From Nocardioides iriomotensis (lineage in GTDB: Bacteria; Actinomycetota; Actinomycetes; Propionibacteriales; Nocardioidaceae), in NCBI RefSeq assembly GCF_004168035.1, contig NZ_SDPU01000035.1, forward strand, positions 372,001 through 436,000: a stretch of DNA of 64,000 nt, in the 5' to 3' direction. A program made the translations under genes and the position numbers. The notes beneath the pieces are model-generated. The model did not search any database, was not told the origin of the DNA, and was given only the letters and a program-made list of their open reading frames with translations. Shown in pieces: positions 1 to 8,670 of this stretch (positions are counted from its first letter, which is position 1; every line of letters starts with the position of its first letter).

Positions 1-4
1 CTTC

Positions 5-3000
5 ATGTCATCTCGCACCTCCAACGTGCCGCGCTACCGCGGCCTGCCACGCACCACGCGCAGGCGCGCCCTGGCCGCGGCGGCCTCCGCCCTGCTTGCG
101 CTCGGCGCACTTCCGTCGGGCTCTGCCTTTGGTCTGGCGATCACGAACGCTGTCTTCAGCGGCGGAACCGGGACGGCGTCTTTCGCCGGAACGTTGTACG
201 CCACGCCGGGCGCCTCCGTGACGTTGACCGTGCAGACCGACAGCGACGCCAGGTGCGTCAAGCTGGGCGGCGCGTTCGACGCCGTGCAGGTCTCCGATGT
301 CGCCAAGACGACGTGGAGTTTTCCCCTCACCGCCCAGTCCACCAATGGAGTGGCCACGACGACGGTCGCGGTGTCCGACAAGTTCAACAACAACCAGGGC
401 AACGGCAACAACTGCACCGGCAATGGCAACCTCACCACGACCGCGTCCTACGTCGTCGACGGCACTGGCCCGGTTGTGACCGCCGGCCTCAGCCCCGCTG
501 CCAACGCGGCCGGCTGGTACAAGACCGACGTGACAGTCCGCTGGACCGCGACCGACACCGGCTCCGGCGTGGCTGGGGCCCAGCCCTTCAGGACCGACAC
601 CGTGTCGGCCGAAGGCATTTCGACGATTACGGCGCCTGGGCAGACCGACCGGCTGGGCAACACCGGCGCGGCAGGATCCGTGACGGTGCGCGTCGACAAG
701 ACGAACCCGACGATCACAGCGGCACAGACCAAGCACGCCGACGGCACGACGACCGTCACGTTCACCTGCTCGGACCCTGACCCGGCTGGCGGAGTGGCGT
801 CGGGGATCGTGTCCTGCTTGGCGGCGGGCTCGACCACCAACTCGAAGACGGTGGGTCCGAGCGTCACGGTGAACGGCACGGCGACCGACCGAGCCGGCAA
901 CACCGTCACCACGAGTTCGACGACTCCGGTCGGCGACACGACGCCGCCGAGCCTCTCGGGCACTCCCACCACTTCGCCCAACGGAAACGGCTGGTACCGG
1001 GGCGACGTCACGATCGACTGGACCGCGGCTGACCCGGAGTCAGGTGTCGTGACCGCACCGGCGAACACCATGATCAGCAGTGAGGGCACGGGCCTGACCA
1101 GCAGCCAGACGGTCACGAACGGGGTCGGGCTCAGCACGACCGCCTCGAGCAGCCCGTCTGTGAACATCGACCGCACCGCGCCGACGACCGGCCTGACCGG
1201 CACCTCGAACGACTGGGTCGACGACGAGGTCACCGTCGGCTTCGACGCGACGGACATCCTGTCCGGTGTCGACACGACGACGTACACCGTCGACGGTGGC
1301 TCACCCCAGACGGGGAACAGCGTGACGCTGTCGACCGACGGGACCCACACCCTCACCTACTTCAGCACCGACAAGGCCGGCAACGCCGAGGCCGTGAAGA
1401 CCGCCGAGGTCAAGATCGACCGGGCCGCTCCCACGATCGGGCACACCTTCAGCCCGTCGACGTACACCGACGGTGCCTGGACCAACGGCAACGTGACCGT
1501 GACGTTCAGCTGCGAGGACCAGGGCGACTCGGGGCTGAAGAGCTGCACAGCGCCGGTGACGGTCTCCGAAGAGGGTGCCGGGCAGCAGGTGCACGGCGCT
1601 GCCGAGGACAACGCCGGCAACACCGCCACCGACCTGGCGACGGTCAGCATCGACAAGACCGACCCGACGATCACGGCCCAGGCCGACCGCGTGGCCAACG
1701 ACGCCGGCTGGTACGACGACGACGTCACCGTCAGCTACACCGCCTCCGACAGCCTGTCGGGCATCTCCGGCACGCCGGGCAACGATGTGCTCGGTGAGGG
1801 TCAGGGCCAGTCGGCCGGCGCGTCCGTGGCGGACGCGGCGGGGAACTCCGCCTCGGCCGGCGTCACCGGCATCAACGTCGACAAGACCGACCCGGAGCTG
1901 ACCGCGTCGTACAGCACCGACTGGCACACCGGCGACGTCACTGTCGACTGGAGCTGCTCGGACGCACTGTCGGGCGTCGCCACCGGTCCCGTGGACGACA
2001 CCGTGACGGGCGAGGGCGACAACCTCTCCTCCTCCGCGAGCTGCACGGACGAGGCTGGCAACTCGGTCACGGAGACCGTCCAGGGCATCCGGATCGACCG
2101 CCATGCCCCGGTCACCACCGGCTCGTTGGACGGCACGCTGGCCAACGGCTGGTACCGCAGCACCGTCGAGGTCACTTTGTCGCCCTCCGACAACCTCTCG
2201 GACGTCGACACCACCTACTACGAGCTGGACGGTGGCGCGACCCGGACCTACGACGGCCCGTTCTCGGTGACGAGCGAGGGCTCCCACACGGTCGAGTTCT
2301 GGAGCGAGGACGTCGCCGGCAACGTCGAGACTGCCCCTACGCCGCTCACGTTCCACATCGACACGACAGCTCCGACGACGACGGTCACCAGCCCGCTGTC
2401 GACGGCTGGCGACTGGCACGTCGAGAGCGGCATCGCGTTCGCCTTCGGGGCGACCGACGCTCGCTCCGGCGTGGCCGCGACGTACTTCACCATCGACGGG
2501 GGTGAGCAGCAGACCTACGGCGCGCCGTTCACCGAGGACCTCTCCGACGGGACGCACAGCGTCACCTACTGGAGCGTCGACGCCGCCGGCAACGTCGAGG
2601 TCGAGCGCTCGTTCGACCTGTTCGTCGACACGGTGGACCCGACCATCTCGGCCACCCAGACGCCGGCCAAGAACGCCTTCGGCTGGAACAACACAGACGT
2701 CGAGGTGTCGTTCTCGTGTGACGACGCCACGCCCGGCTCCGGTGTCGCCAGCTGCACCGACAAGGTGCTTCTCGTCAACGAGACCGCTGGCGAGATGGTG
2801 AACGGCAGCGCCGTCGACAGGGCTGGGCGCCAGGCCTCCACGTTGTACGGTCCGGTGAGGATCGACACCACCAAGCCGACGCTGCAGGGTGTGCTTCCCG
2901 ACGCCAACGCGGCGGGCTGGTACCGGGACGACGTTGTCGTGACCTGGGTCGGTGACGACGCCCTGTCGAAGCTCGACCCCGCGACGCAGCCGGGCGACAG

Positions 3001-4705
3001 CACCATCACCGGTGAGGGCAGCAACCTCGGTGCCGGTCCGGTCACGATCAGTGACAAGGCGGGCAACGAGAGCGAAGAGACCTCGGTCAGCGGCGTCAAC
3101 ATCGACCGGACCGCTCCGGTCATCGCCGGTGGGCCGACCACCGCGCCCAACGCGGCGGGCTGGTACAACGGCGAGGTCGTCGTGGACTTCACGTGCACCG
3201 ACGTCCTCTCGGGCGTCGCCACCTGCCCGACGAGCAGGGTTCTCAGGGGCAATGGCGCAGGCCAGAGCGTGACGAGCGACCCCGCGTCCGACGTCGCCGG
3301 CAACGTGGCGACGGGCAAGACAGTCGGTGGCATCAGCATCGACGGCACGGCTCCCGTGACCGCGGCCGACAACCTGTGCACCAAGGTGAACGGGTGGTGC
3401 ACCGGATCGACGGCCAACGTCGTTCTCACGGCCCAGGACCAGGCCGGTCTCGCGGGCGTCAAGGAAATCCATTACAGCGTCAACGACGGGGCAGAACAGG
3501 TGGTGGCCGGCTCTTCGACGACGGCCGTCGTGCCGCTCAACGGCTCGGGTCAGGGCACGGTGGACTACTGGGCCGTGGACAACGCGGGGAACCGTGAACG
3601 GCTGAACTCGGCCGAGCTCCAGTGGGACAACATCGCCCCGACGGTGACCCACAGCGTGTCGCCTGCCCCGAACGCTGAGGGCTGGAATCGGAGCAACGCC
3701 ACCGTGACATTCGACGCCACCGACGACGACAACGGGTCCGGTGTCGACGCCAGCACAGTGACCGCCCCGGTTGTCGTGTCGGCGGAGACGGCCGGACAGC
3801 TCGTGGCCGGATCGGCCAAGGACCTTGCGGGCAACGTCGGCGCCGACTCGGCGACCGTCAAGCTCGACAAGACCACCGGCTCGATCTCGGGCGCGATCAC
3901 CTCGGGCACCAAGGGCGACAACGGCTGGTACACCGGTCCGGTCAAGGTCGAGTTCACCTGTGACGACGCGCTGTCCGGCGTCGCCGCATGCGCGGCCCCC
4001 GTCGTCCTGACCGCCAACGGCGCGAGCAACTTCGCGTCCGGAACCATGACCGACGTGGCTGGCAACACCGCCGACACGTCAGTCGCCGGCATCAAGATCG
4101 ACCAGGAGAAGCCGACGCTGACCACGGCAGGCGTGAACGTCCAGGGCGGCACGTACACCGTCGGCCAGGTGCCGGCGGCGACCTGCACGGCCACGGACTC
4201 GTACTCCGGTGTCGCATCCTGCACCGTCACGGTCACCGGCGGCAACGCCAACGGTGTCGGCGAGTACGCCTACAGCGCGACCGCGAAGGACCAGGCCGGC
4301 AACGCGACGACGATCACCGGCACCTACAAGGTGATCTACCGGTTCGACGGGTTCCTCCAGCCGATCAACGACACGGCGCACCAGGTGGGAACTTTGACGA
4401 GCATCTTCAAGGCCGGCAGCACCGTGCCGGTCAAGTTCCAGCTGAAGAAGGCCGACGGCACCGTCGTCCAGGCGACCTCGGCGCCGAAGTGGCTGACCCC
4501 GGTCAAGGGCAGCGCGATGACGGCGCCCGTGGACGAGACCGCGTACGCGATCACCGGCGACAGCGGCTCGACGTACCGCTGGGACGCCTCGGCCCAGCAG
4601 TACATCTACAACTGGAAGACCGACAGCAAGGGCGGGAACTACTGGCGGATCGGCGTCACGTTCGACGACGGCCAGACGTACTACGTCAACATCGGTCTCC
4701 GGTGA
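5..4705 (+). CDS. Giant secreted Ig-like repeat protein with PxKF-type C-terminal domain
   Basis: This 1566-residue protein begins with an Arg-rich stretch and an Ala/Leu hydrophobic segment (residues about 22-43) that looks like a signal peptide. From about residue 150 to 1445 it carries some 16 imperfect repeats of 75-90 residues. Each opens with a motif like IDxTxP, followed by NAxGWY and VTVxxxCxDxxSGVxxC, the pattern of bacterial Ig-like or bacterial-cadherin-like surface repeats. Several repeats have paired Cys. The last ~115 residues (PVKF motif, many aromatic residues) resemble the actinobacterial PxKF domain. No LPXTG anchor is visible, so it is probably released or loosely wall-bound. 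Its role (adhesion or matrix) is inferred. The start codon is only 4 bases into the window, so no ribosome site can be checked and a further upstream start is possible. Confidence 0.8.
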   Translation: MSSRTSNVPRYRGLPRTTRRRALAAAASALLALGALPSGSAFGLAITNAVFSGGTGTASFAGTLYATPGASVTLTVQTDSDARCVKLGGAFDAVQVSDVAKTTWSFPLTAQSTNGVATTTVAVSDKFNNNQGNGNNCTGNGNLTTTASYVVDGTGPVVTAGLSPAANAAGWYKTDVTVRWTATDTGSGVAGAQPFRTDTVSAEGISTITAPGQTDRLGNTGAAGSVTVRVDKTNPTITAAQTKHADGTTTVTFTCSDPDPAGGVASGIVSCLAAGSTTNSKTVGPSVTVNGTATDRAGNTVTTSSTTPVGDTTPPSLSGTPTTSPNGNGWYRGDVTIDWTAADPESGVVTAPANTMISSEGTGLTSSQTVTNGVGLSTTASSSPSVNIDRTAPTTGLTGTSNDWVDDEVTVGFDATDILSGVDTTTYTVDGGSPQTGNSVTLSTDGTHTLTYFSTDKAGNAEAVKTAEVKIDRAAPTIGHTFSPSTYTDGAWTNGNVTVTFSCEDQGDSGLKSCTAPVTVSEEGAGQQVHGAAEDNAGNTATDLATVSIDKTDPTITAQADRVANDAGWYDDDVTVSYTASDSLSGISGTPGNDVLGEGQGQSAGASVADAAGNSASAGVTGINVDKTDPELTASYSTDWHTGDVTVDWSCSDALSGVATGPVDDTVTGEGDNLSSSASCTDEAGNSVTETVQGIRIDRHAPVTTGSLDGTLANGWYRSTVEVTLSPSDNLSDVDTTYYELDGGATRTYDGPFSVTSEGSHTVEFWSEDVAGNVETAPTPLTFHIDTTAPTTTVTSPLSTAGDWHVESGIAFAFGATDARSGVAATYFTIDGGEQQTYGAPFTEDLSDGTHSVTYWSVDAAGNVEVERSFDLFVDTVDPTISATQTPAKNAFGWNNTDVEVSFSCDDATPGSGVASCTDKVLLVNETAGEMVNGSAVDRAGRQASTLYGPVRIDTTKPTLQGVLPDANAAGWYRDDVVVTWVGDDALSKLDPATQPGDSTITGEGSNLGAGPVTISDKAGNESEETSVSGVNIDRTAPVIAGGPTTAPNAAGWYNGEVVVDFTCTDVLSGVATCPTSRVLRGNGAGQSVTSDPASDVAGNVATGKTVGGISIDGTAPVTAADNLCTKVNGWCTGSTANVVLTAQDQAGLAGVKEIHYSVNDGAEQVVAGSSTTAVVPLNGSGQGTVDYWAVDNAGNRERLNSAELQWDNIAPTVTHSVSPAPNAEGWNRSNATVTFDATDDDNGSGVDASTVTAPVVVSAETAGQLVAGSAKDLAGNVGADSATVKLDKTTGSISGAITSGTKGDNGWYTGPVKVEFTCDDALSGVAACAAPVVLTANGASNFASGTMTDVAGNTADTSVAGIKIDQEKPTLTTAGVNVQGGTYTVGQVPAATCTATDSYSGVASCTVTVTGGNANGVGEYAYSATAKDQAGNATTITGTYKVIYRFDGFLQPINDTAHQVGTLTSIFKAGSTVPVKFQLKKADGTVVQATSAPKWLTPVKGSAMTAPVDETAYAITGDSGSTYRWDASAQQYIYNWKTDSKGGNYWRIGVTFDDGQTYYVNIGLR

Positions 4706-4729
4706 CGGTCGGCACCACCACCTGACGAG

Positions 4730-4760
4730 CGGGGCCTCGCGCACTCAGCGCGAGGCCCCG
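4730..4760 (+). terminator. Intrinsic terminator after the Ig-repeat gene
   Basis: A perfect 13-bp stem with a 5-nt loop (ACTCA) lies 25 bases behind the stop codon at 4705. There is no clear T-run after it, which is common in high-GC actinobacteria. It also separates the giant gene from the small gene at 4787. Confidence 0.8.
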
Positions 4761-4786
4761 GTCTCATCCCGAGGAAGGGCGGCTCC

Positions 4787-5101
4787 ATGACGGCCACGGT
4801 CGGTACGACGGAGGCGAACTGCCCCGCCTGGTGCGCGCGGCGGCACGGCAGGCACGACGTCGGCGACGAGGAGCAGCTCCACGTCAGCGGAGCTTTGCAG
4901 GTCCGCCGCACCCTGCTCCGCCTGGTCAGCACCGTGGAGACCGTGGCCGGGATCCAGGGCGGGCCGTACGTCGTCGTCGGCGAGCAGGACTACACGCTCC
5001 ACGAGGCGGAAGTGCTGATCGCCGCGCTCACCCAGCTCGTGGACGAGGCCCGGGCGGCTACTGGCCCCGGAGTGCCTCGAATGCGGAAGCCCGGTCCTTG
5101 A
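4787..5101 (+). CDS. Small DUF6907-like protein
   Basis: A 104-residue soluble protein with the N-terminal motif CPAWCARRHGRH, which resembles the CPxWC...H zinc-ribbon-like start of DUF6907 proteins of actinobacteria. The rest (residues 28-90) alternates beta-like and helical segments, ending in an acidic helix. A strong ribosome site (GAGGAAGG at 4771-4778) supports the ATG at 4787. Its last 44 bases overlap, in the opposite direction, the end of the response regulator gene. Function unknown. Confidence 0.6.
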   Translation: MTATVGTTEANCPAWCARRHGRHDVGDEEQLHVSGALQVRRTLLRLVSTVETVAGIQGGPYVVVGEQDYTLHEAEVLIAALTQLVDEARAATGPGVPRMRKPGP

Positions 5102-5705
5102 CCCGCAGCTTCTTCAGCACCGTCGACACGTGCACCCGCACGGTGGTGGGGGAGAGGAACAGCCGCCTCGCGACCTCGTCGGTGGACAGGCCCTCGGCGA
5201 GCAGCTCCATGACCTCCCACTCCCGCGCGCTCAGCTTGGCGGCCGCCGTCGACGTGCGCACGAAGCGGGGCGTGGCGGGGGCGCGGAACTCGCCGAGGAT
5301 CCGGGCGACGAGGCGCCGCGGCATTGCGGCCTCACCCTCGAGCACCCCCCGGAGCGCGAAGGGCAGCCGCGCCGGGTCGGTGTCCTTCAGCAGGTAGCCG
5401 GACGCGCCGGCGCGCAGCGAGTCGAAGAGGTCGTCCTCCTCGGCGGACTGCGTCAACATCACGACGGTGACGTCGTTGAGGCCGCGGGAGATCTCGTGCG
5501 CCGCCTGGATGCCGCTGCCGGGCATGTGGATGTCCAACAGGGCGACGTCGGGATGGTGCTCCGCCGCCAGCCGTACGGCGTCCGGTCCCGTCGCGGCCTC
5601 GGCGACGACGTCGCAGCCGCCGACCTCGAGGGCCTCGCGGATCCGGCTGCGGATACGGGCATGGTCGTCGGCGATGACGACCCGGATCGGCCGGTCGGCG
5701 GTCAC
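5058..5705 (-). CDS. NarL/FixJ-family response regulator (LuxR-type HTH)
   Basis: DNA-binding response regulator of a two-component system, about 215 residues. The receiver domain (about 1-120) shows the acidic pair (ADDH), the phospho-acceptor Asp in ALLDIHMPG, the Thr of VMLTQS and the Lys of LLKD. The C-terminal LuxR helix-turn-helix (about 150-215) is LSAREWEVMELLAEGLSTDE followed by the VRVHVSTVLKKL recognition helix. The GTG at 5705 gives a 4-base GTGA overlap with the kinase stop codon; a second in-frame GTG one codon earlier (5708) is equally readable. Kinase and regulator are therefore translationally coupled. Confidence 0.92.
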   Translation of the reverse strand: MTADRPIRVVIADDHARIRSRIREALEVGGCDVVAEAATGPDAVRLAAEHHPDVALLDIHMPGSGIQAAHEISRGLNDVTVVMLTQSAEEDDLFDSLRAGASGYLLKDTDPARLPFALRGVLEGEAAMPRRLVARILGEFRAPATPRFVRTSTAAAKLSAREWEVMELLAEGLSTDEVARRLFLSPTTVRVHVSTVLKKLRVKDRASAFEALRGQ

Positions 5706-7126
5706 CACGTCACCTCGACGGTGGTCCCGCGGCCCGGCTGGGAGTCGATGTCGAACCGCCCGGACAGGGCGGCGGTGCGGTCGCGCATGCTGATGAGCCC
5801 GTACCCGCCGCTCGTGCCCACGCGCTCGAAGTCGAACCCGCGGCCGTCGTCCTCGACCACGAGCTTCCTGTCCCCGTCGAGGCGGCCGAGCCGCACCTGG
5901 ATCGAGCCCGCCTCCCCATGCCTGACGGCGTTGCTGATCGCCTCTCGCGTGATCCGCACGAGCGAGTGGCGGTGCTCGGGTAACGCGTCCACCGAGTAGT
6001 CGACGTCGACCACCACGCGGGCGCCGTACCGCTGCGCCGCCTGATGAGCAACGCGGTCCAGCACGAAGCCGAGCGGCTCGTCGGGTCCGCGGCCGAGCGC
6101 GTCGACGGCGGCGCGGGCCTCGTCCTGGGCGCGGTCGCAGGCGGCGAGGACGCTGGCCTTCAGGTCGCTCTCCGAGATCTGGTGTCCCTCGCTGCGGATG
6201 TACGCCAGCTCCTGGACGACGCCGTCGTGCAGCTCACGCGCGAGCCGGCGCCGGTCCTCCAGCACGGCTGCCCGGGCGTAACCGGTCCAGTACTGCCCGA
6301 TCTCGCGCAGCGCACCGACCAGGAGGAGCGCGTAGCAGCCGGTGCGCAGCACGTCCCCGGTGTAGAGCCAGTCGCTGTACAGCGAGGGAAACAGCACGTA
6401 GCTCACGCGGGCGAATCCGCCGAGCGCGCAGGCGGGCCCGAGCAGCCGCAGCAGACCGTCCTCGCGCCGCGTGGCCTGGGTCGTGAACAGCAGCGAGGCA
6501 CCGAGGAAGCACGCGGCGGCGACCACCTGGGCGACGAGCAGCAGCCAGTGTCCGTCCACGACCGGGTGCTGCGCGGACGCGGGTGGGCTCGGTGCGAGCG
6601 CGACCGGCAAGCGGTCGCGCACCAGGAAAAGCAGCGCGGCCAGGACGAGGAGGAGGAGCCACGGCGCGGAGGGGGCCGACGCCGAGAGGCGGCGCGGGGC
6701 CGGGCGGTCACCGGTGGCAGCGGCGGCGACGATCAGGACGGCCGCGACCAGGCGCAGCGCCAGCGGCAGCCACACGTCGACTGTCCGCGGCGGCCCGAGC
6801 GGTACGTGGCTGAGCAGCAGCGACAGGGCGAGACCCGCCACGCCGAGCAGCACCAGGCCGTGCGTGAGCAGCAGGTCCTGCAGCCGGCCGCTGCGCCGGA
6901 ACCGGCCGTTCAGCAGGTACGCGAGCAGCAGCGCGACGCAGCCGTCGACGGAGTCCAGCACGAGGTGCAGCGCGGGACTGTGGTAGCCGAAGACCAGGTA
7001 CGGCGTGCCGAGGATGCCGCCGGTGACGAGCAGACCGACCGCCCACGCCAGCGCCGTCAGCGCGCCCGGCGGCACGGATCGGTTCGTCTGAACCGTCCGG
7101 CCCACGGCGGCCCCCCGGTCATGCAT
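5702..7126 (-). CDS. Membrane sensor histidine kinase (HisKA_3 family), partner of the adjacent regulator
   Basis: A 474-residue kinase. The N-terminal ~270 residues hold about nine hydrophobic, Leu/Ala/Val-rich segments, so sensing is probably in or at the membrane. The dimerisation/phospho-acceptor motif LARELHDGVVQEL (His near residue 300) is typical of HisKA_3 (NarX/DesK-like) kinases. The ATPase domain has the N box ITREAISNAVRHG, G1 VEDDGRGFD and G2 GGYGLISMRDR. The ATG at 7126 lies 6 bases behind a TAGCAT -10 element, so the transcript may be leaderless. The signal is not identifiable. Confidence 0.92.
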   Translation of the reverse strand: MHDRGAAVGRTVQTNRSVPPGALTALAWAVGLLVTGGILGTPYLVFGYHSPALHLVLDSVDGCVALLLAYLLNGRFRRSGRLQDLLLTHGLVLLGVAGLALSLLLSHVPLGPPRTVDVWLPLALRLVAAVLIVAAAATGDRPAPRRLSASAPSAPWLLLLVLAALLFLVRDRLPVALAPSPPASAQHPVVDGHWLLLVAQVVAAACFLGASLLFTTQATRREDGLLRLLGPACALGGFARVSYVLFPSLYSDWLYTGDVLRTGCYALLLVGALREIGQYWTGYARAAVLEDRRRLARELHDGVVQELAYIRSEGHQISESDLKASVLAACDRAQDEARAAVDALGRGPDEPLGFVLDRVAHQAAQRYGARVVVDVDYSVDALPEHRHSLVRITREAISNAVRHGEAGSIQVRLGRLDGDRKLVVEDDGRGFDFERVGTSGGYGLISMRDRTAALSGRFDIDSQPGRGTTVEVTW

Positions 7127-7132
7127 CTTTGA

Positions 7133-7138
7133 ATGCTA
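7133..7138 (-). promoter_or_regulatory. Leaderless-type -10 element of the histidine kinase gene
   Basis: TAGCAT on the minus strand is followed by 6 bases and then the ATG at 7126. In actinobacteria this spacing puts the transcription start at the start codon. No ribosome site is visible. Confidence 0.5.
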
Positions 7139-7192
7139 AATGAGAGGTTCGTCCGGTCGATCCGTTTCGGAAATCTTCGTCGTCGCCGCGGC

Positions 7193-7198
7193 TAGGCT
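7193..7198 (+). promoter_or_regulatory. Leaderless-type -10 element of the phosphoesterase gene
   Basis: TAGGCT followed by 6 bases and the GTG at 7205, with no ribosome site. It sits back-to-back with the kinase promoter in a 78-base divergent intergenic region. Confidence 0.5.
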
Positions 7199-7204
7199 CG
7201 CGAC

Positions 7205-7726
7205 GTGGCCCGACGACGACTCGTGCTGATGGCGGACACGCACCTGCCCAAGCGGGCGAAGGTGCTGCCGGACGAGCTGTGGCGTGCCGTCGAGCACGCG
7301 GACCTCGTCGTGCACGCGGGCGACTGGGTCGACGTCGAGCTGCTCGACGAGCTGGAGAATCGCTCGCGGCGGCTGCTGGCCTGCTACGGCAACAACGACC
7401 ACGGCGAGCTGCGCACCCGGCTCCCTGAGGTCGGTACCGCGGAGGTGGACGGCCTGCGGATCGCCGTCGTCCACGAGACAGGGCAGGCCCACGGACGGGA
7501 GCGGCGGTGTGAGGAGCGGTTCGCCGGTCACGACGTGCTGGTCTTCGGGCACAGCCACATCCCCTGGGACACGACGGCCGACACCGGGCTCCGGCTGCTG
7601 AACCCGGGCTCGCCCACCGACCGACGCCGCCAGCCGCACTGCACCTACATGACCGCCGACGTCGTCGACGGCCGGCTGGACGAGGTCCGGCTGCACCGGC
7701 TCCCGGCCCGCGGAAACGTCGCATGA
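7205..7726 (+). CDS. YfcE/MJ0936-type metallophosphoesterase
   Basis: Calcineurin-like phosphodiesterase of 173 residues, the usual size for the YfcE family. The metal-binding motifs are present: MADTHLP (DxH), HAGDWVD (GDxxD), YGNNDH (GNxD) and FGHSHIP (GHxH). The position that usually reads GH(D/G) after the central strand reads HETGQ, so one metal ligand may be altered. Substrates cannot be read from sequence; the family acts on small phosphodiesters. The gene overlaps the next one by ATGA. Confidence 0.85.
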   Translation: MARRRLVLMADTHLPKRAKVLPDELWRAVEHADLVVHAGDWVDVELLDELENRSRRLLACYGNNDHGELRTRLPEVGTAEVDGLRIAVVHETGQAHGRERRCEERFAGHDVLVFGHSHIPWDTTADTGLRLLNPGSPTDRRRQPHCTYMTADVVDGRLDEVRLHRLPARGNVA

Positions 7727-8667
7727 GCAAGGACACCGACCCCGAGGAGACCTTCGCAGCGATCGCGGAGGAGCTGTACGGCGTGTCGCCGGCGGAGTTC
7801 ACGGACGCGCGCAACGGCTACGCCAAGGAGCTGAAGGCCGCCGGCGACAAGGAGCTCTCCGACCGGGTCAAGGTGCTCAAGAAGCCGTCCGTCGCGGCCT
7901 GGGTGGTCAACATGCTCGTGCGGCACAACGCCGAGGAGATGACCCAGGTGCTCGACCTCGGCGCCTCGCTGCGCGCGGCTCAGGCCGATCTCGACGGCGA
8001 CGCCCTGCGCGAGCTGACCAAGCAGCGCCGCCAGCTCGTCGCCGCGGTCGCGGGCAAGGGCCGCGTGCTGGCCAAGGAGCTGGGCCAGAAGCTGTCGGAG
8101 TCCGTGCAGCGGCAGGTCGAGGACACCCTGCACGCCGCGATGATCGACACCGACGCCGAGGCCGCCGTGCGGTCCGGGATGCTCGTCGACCCGCTCACCC
8201 CGTCGGGCATCGGGTCGGTGAAGGCCGCGTCGGCGGTCGCCGACCACACCGCGATGGGCCGCTCGGCCCGGCCGCTGTCGGAGGTCACCTCCAGCGCCGC
8301 CCAGCGCCCGAACCTGACCGTCGTACCCGAGATCGACCCGGAGGAGCGCGAGCGCGAGCGGCGGCGGGAGGAGCGCACCGCCGCCAAGCAGGAGCTGCGC
8401 ACGGCCCAGGCCGACCTCAAGGTCGCGCAGAAGGAGCTCAAGCAGCGCGACAAGCGGGTCAGCGACCTCGAGGCGGCGGCCCTGCAGGTCAACGGCGAGA
8501 TCGACGAGCTGAAGCGCCGGCTCGACGAGCTCGACGCGCGGCTGGAGCGGCTCGACGACCAGCTCGGTACGGCGACCGAGGAGCGCGACGATGCGGCCGA
8601 GGACGTCGCCGAGGCCCAGAGCGCCGTCGAGGAGGCGCAGGCCGAGGTCGACCGCTTGGCGGACTGA
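7723..8667 (+). CDS. Coiled-coil protein of unknown function
   Basis: A soluble 314-residue protein. Residues 1-140 are helical and acidic, with a KKPSVAAWVVNMLVR segment that recurs in uncharacterised actinobacterial proteins. From about 205 to 314 the sequence is an almost continuous charged coiled coil (repeated EERE, KELKQRDKR and DELDARLERLDDQL type heptads). It has no signal peptide or membrane segment. It starts inside the stop codon of the phosphoesterase (ATGA, 7723-7726), so the two are co-translated. Function unknown; the coiled coil suggests a structural or scaffolding role. Confidence 0.7.
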   Translation: MSKDTDPEETFAAIAEELYGVSPAEFTDARNGYAKELKAAGDKELSDRVKVLKKPSVAAWVVNMLVRHNAEEMTQVLDLGASLRAAQADLDGDALRELTKQRRQLVAAVAGKGRVLAKELGQKLSESVQRQVEDTLHAAMIDTDAEAAVRSGMLVDPLTPSGIGSVKAASAVADHTAMGRSARPLSEVTSSAAQRPNLTVVPEIDPEERERERRREERTAAKQELRTAQADLKVAQKELKQRDKRVSDLEAAALQVNGEIDELKRRLDELDARLERLDDQLGTATEERDDAAEDVAEAQSAVEEAQAEVDRLAD

Positions 8668-8670
8668 CCG

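Noticed and set aside
1301-3652. 783-codon minus-strand frame inside the Ig-repeat gene
   Set aside because: A mirror of the repeats, without any recognisable domain or start signal.
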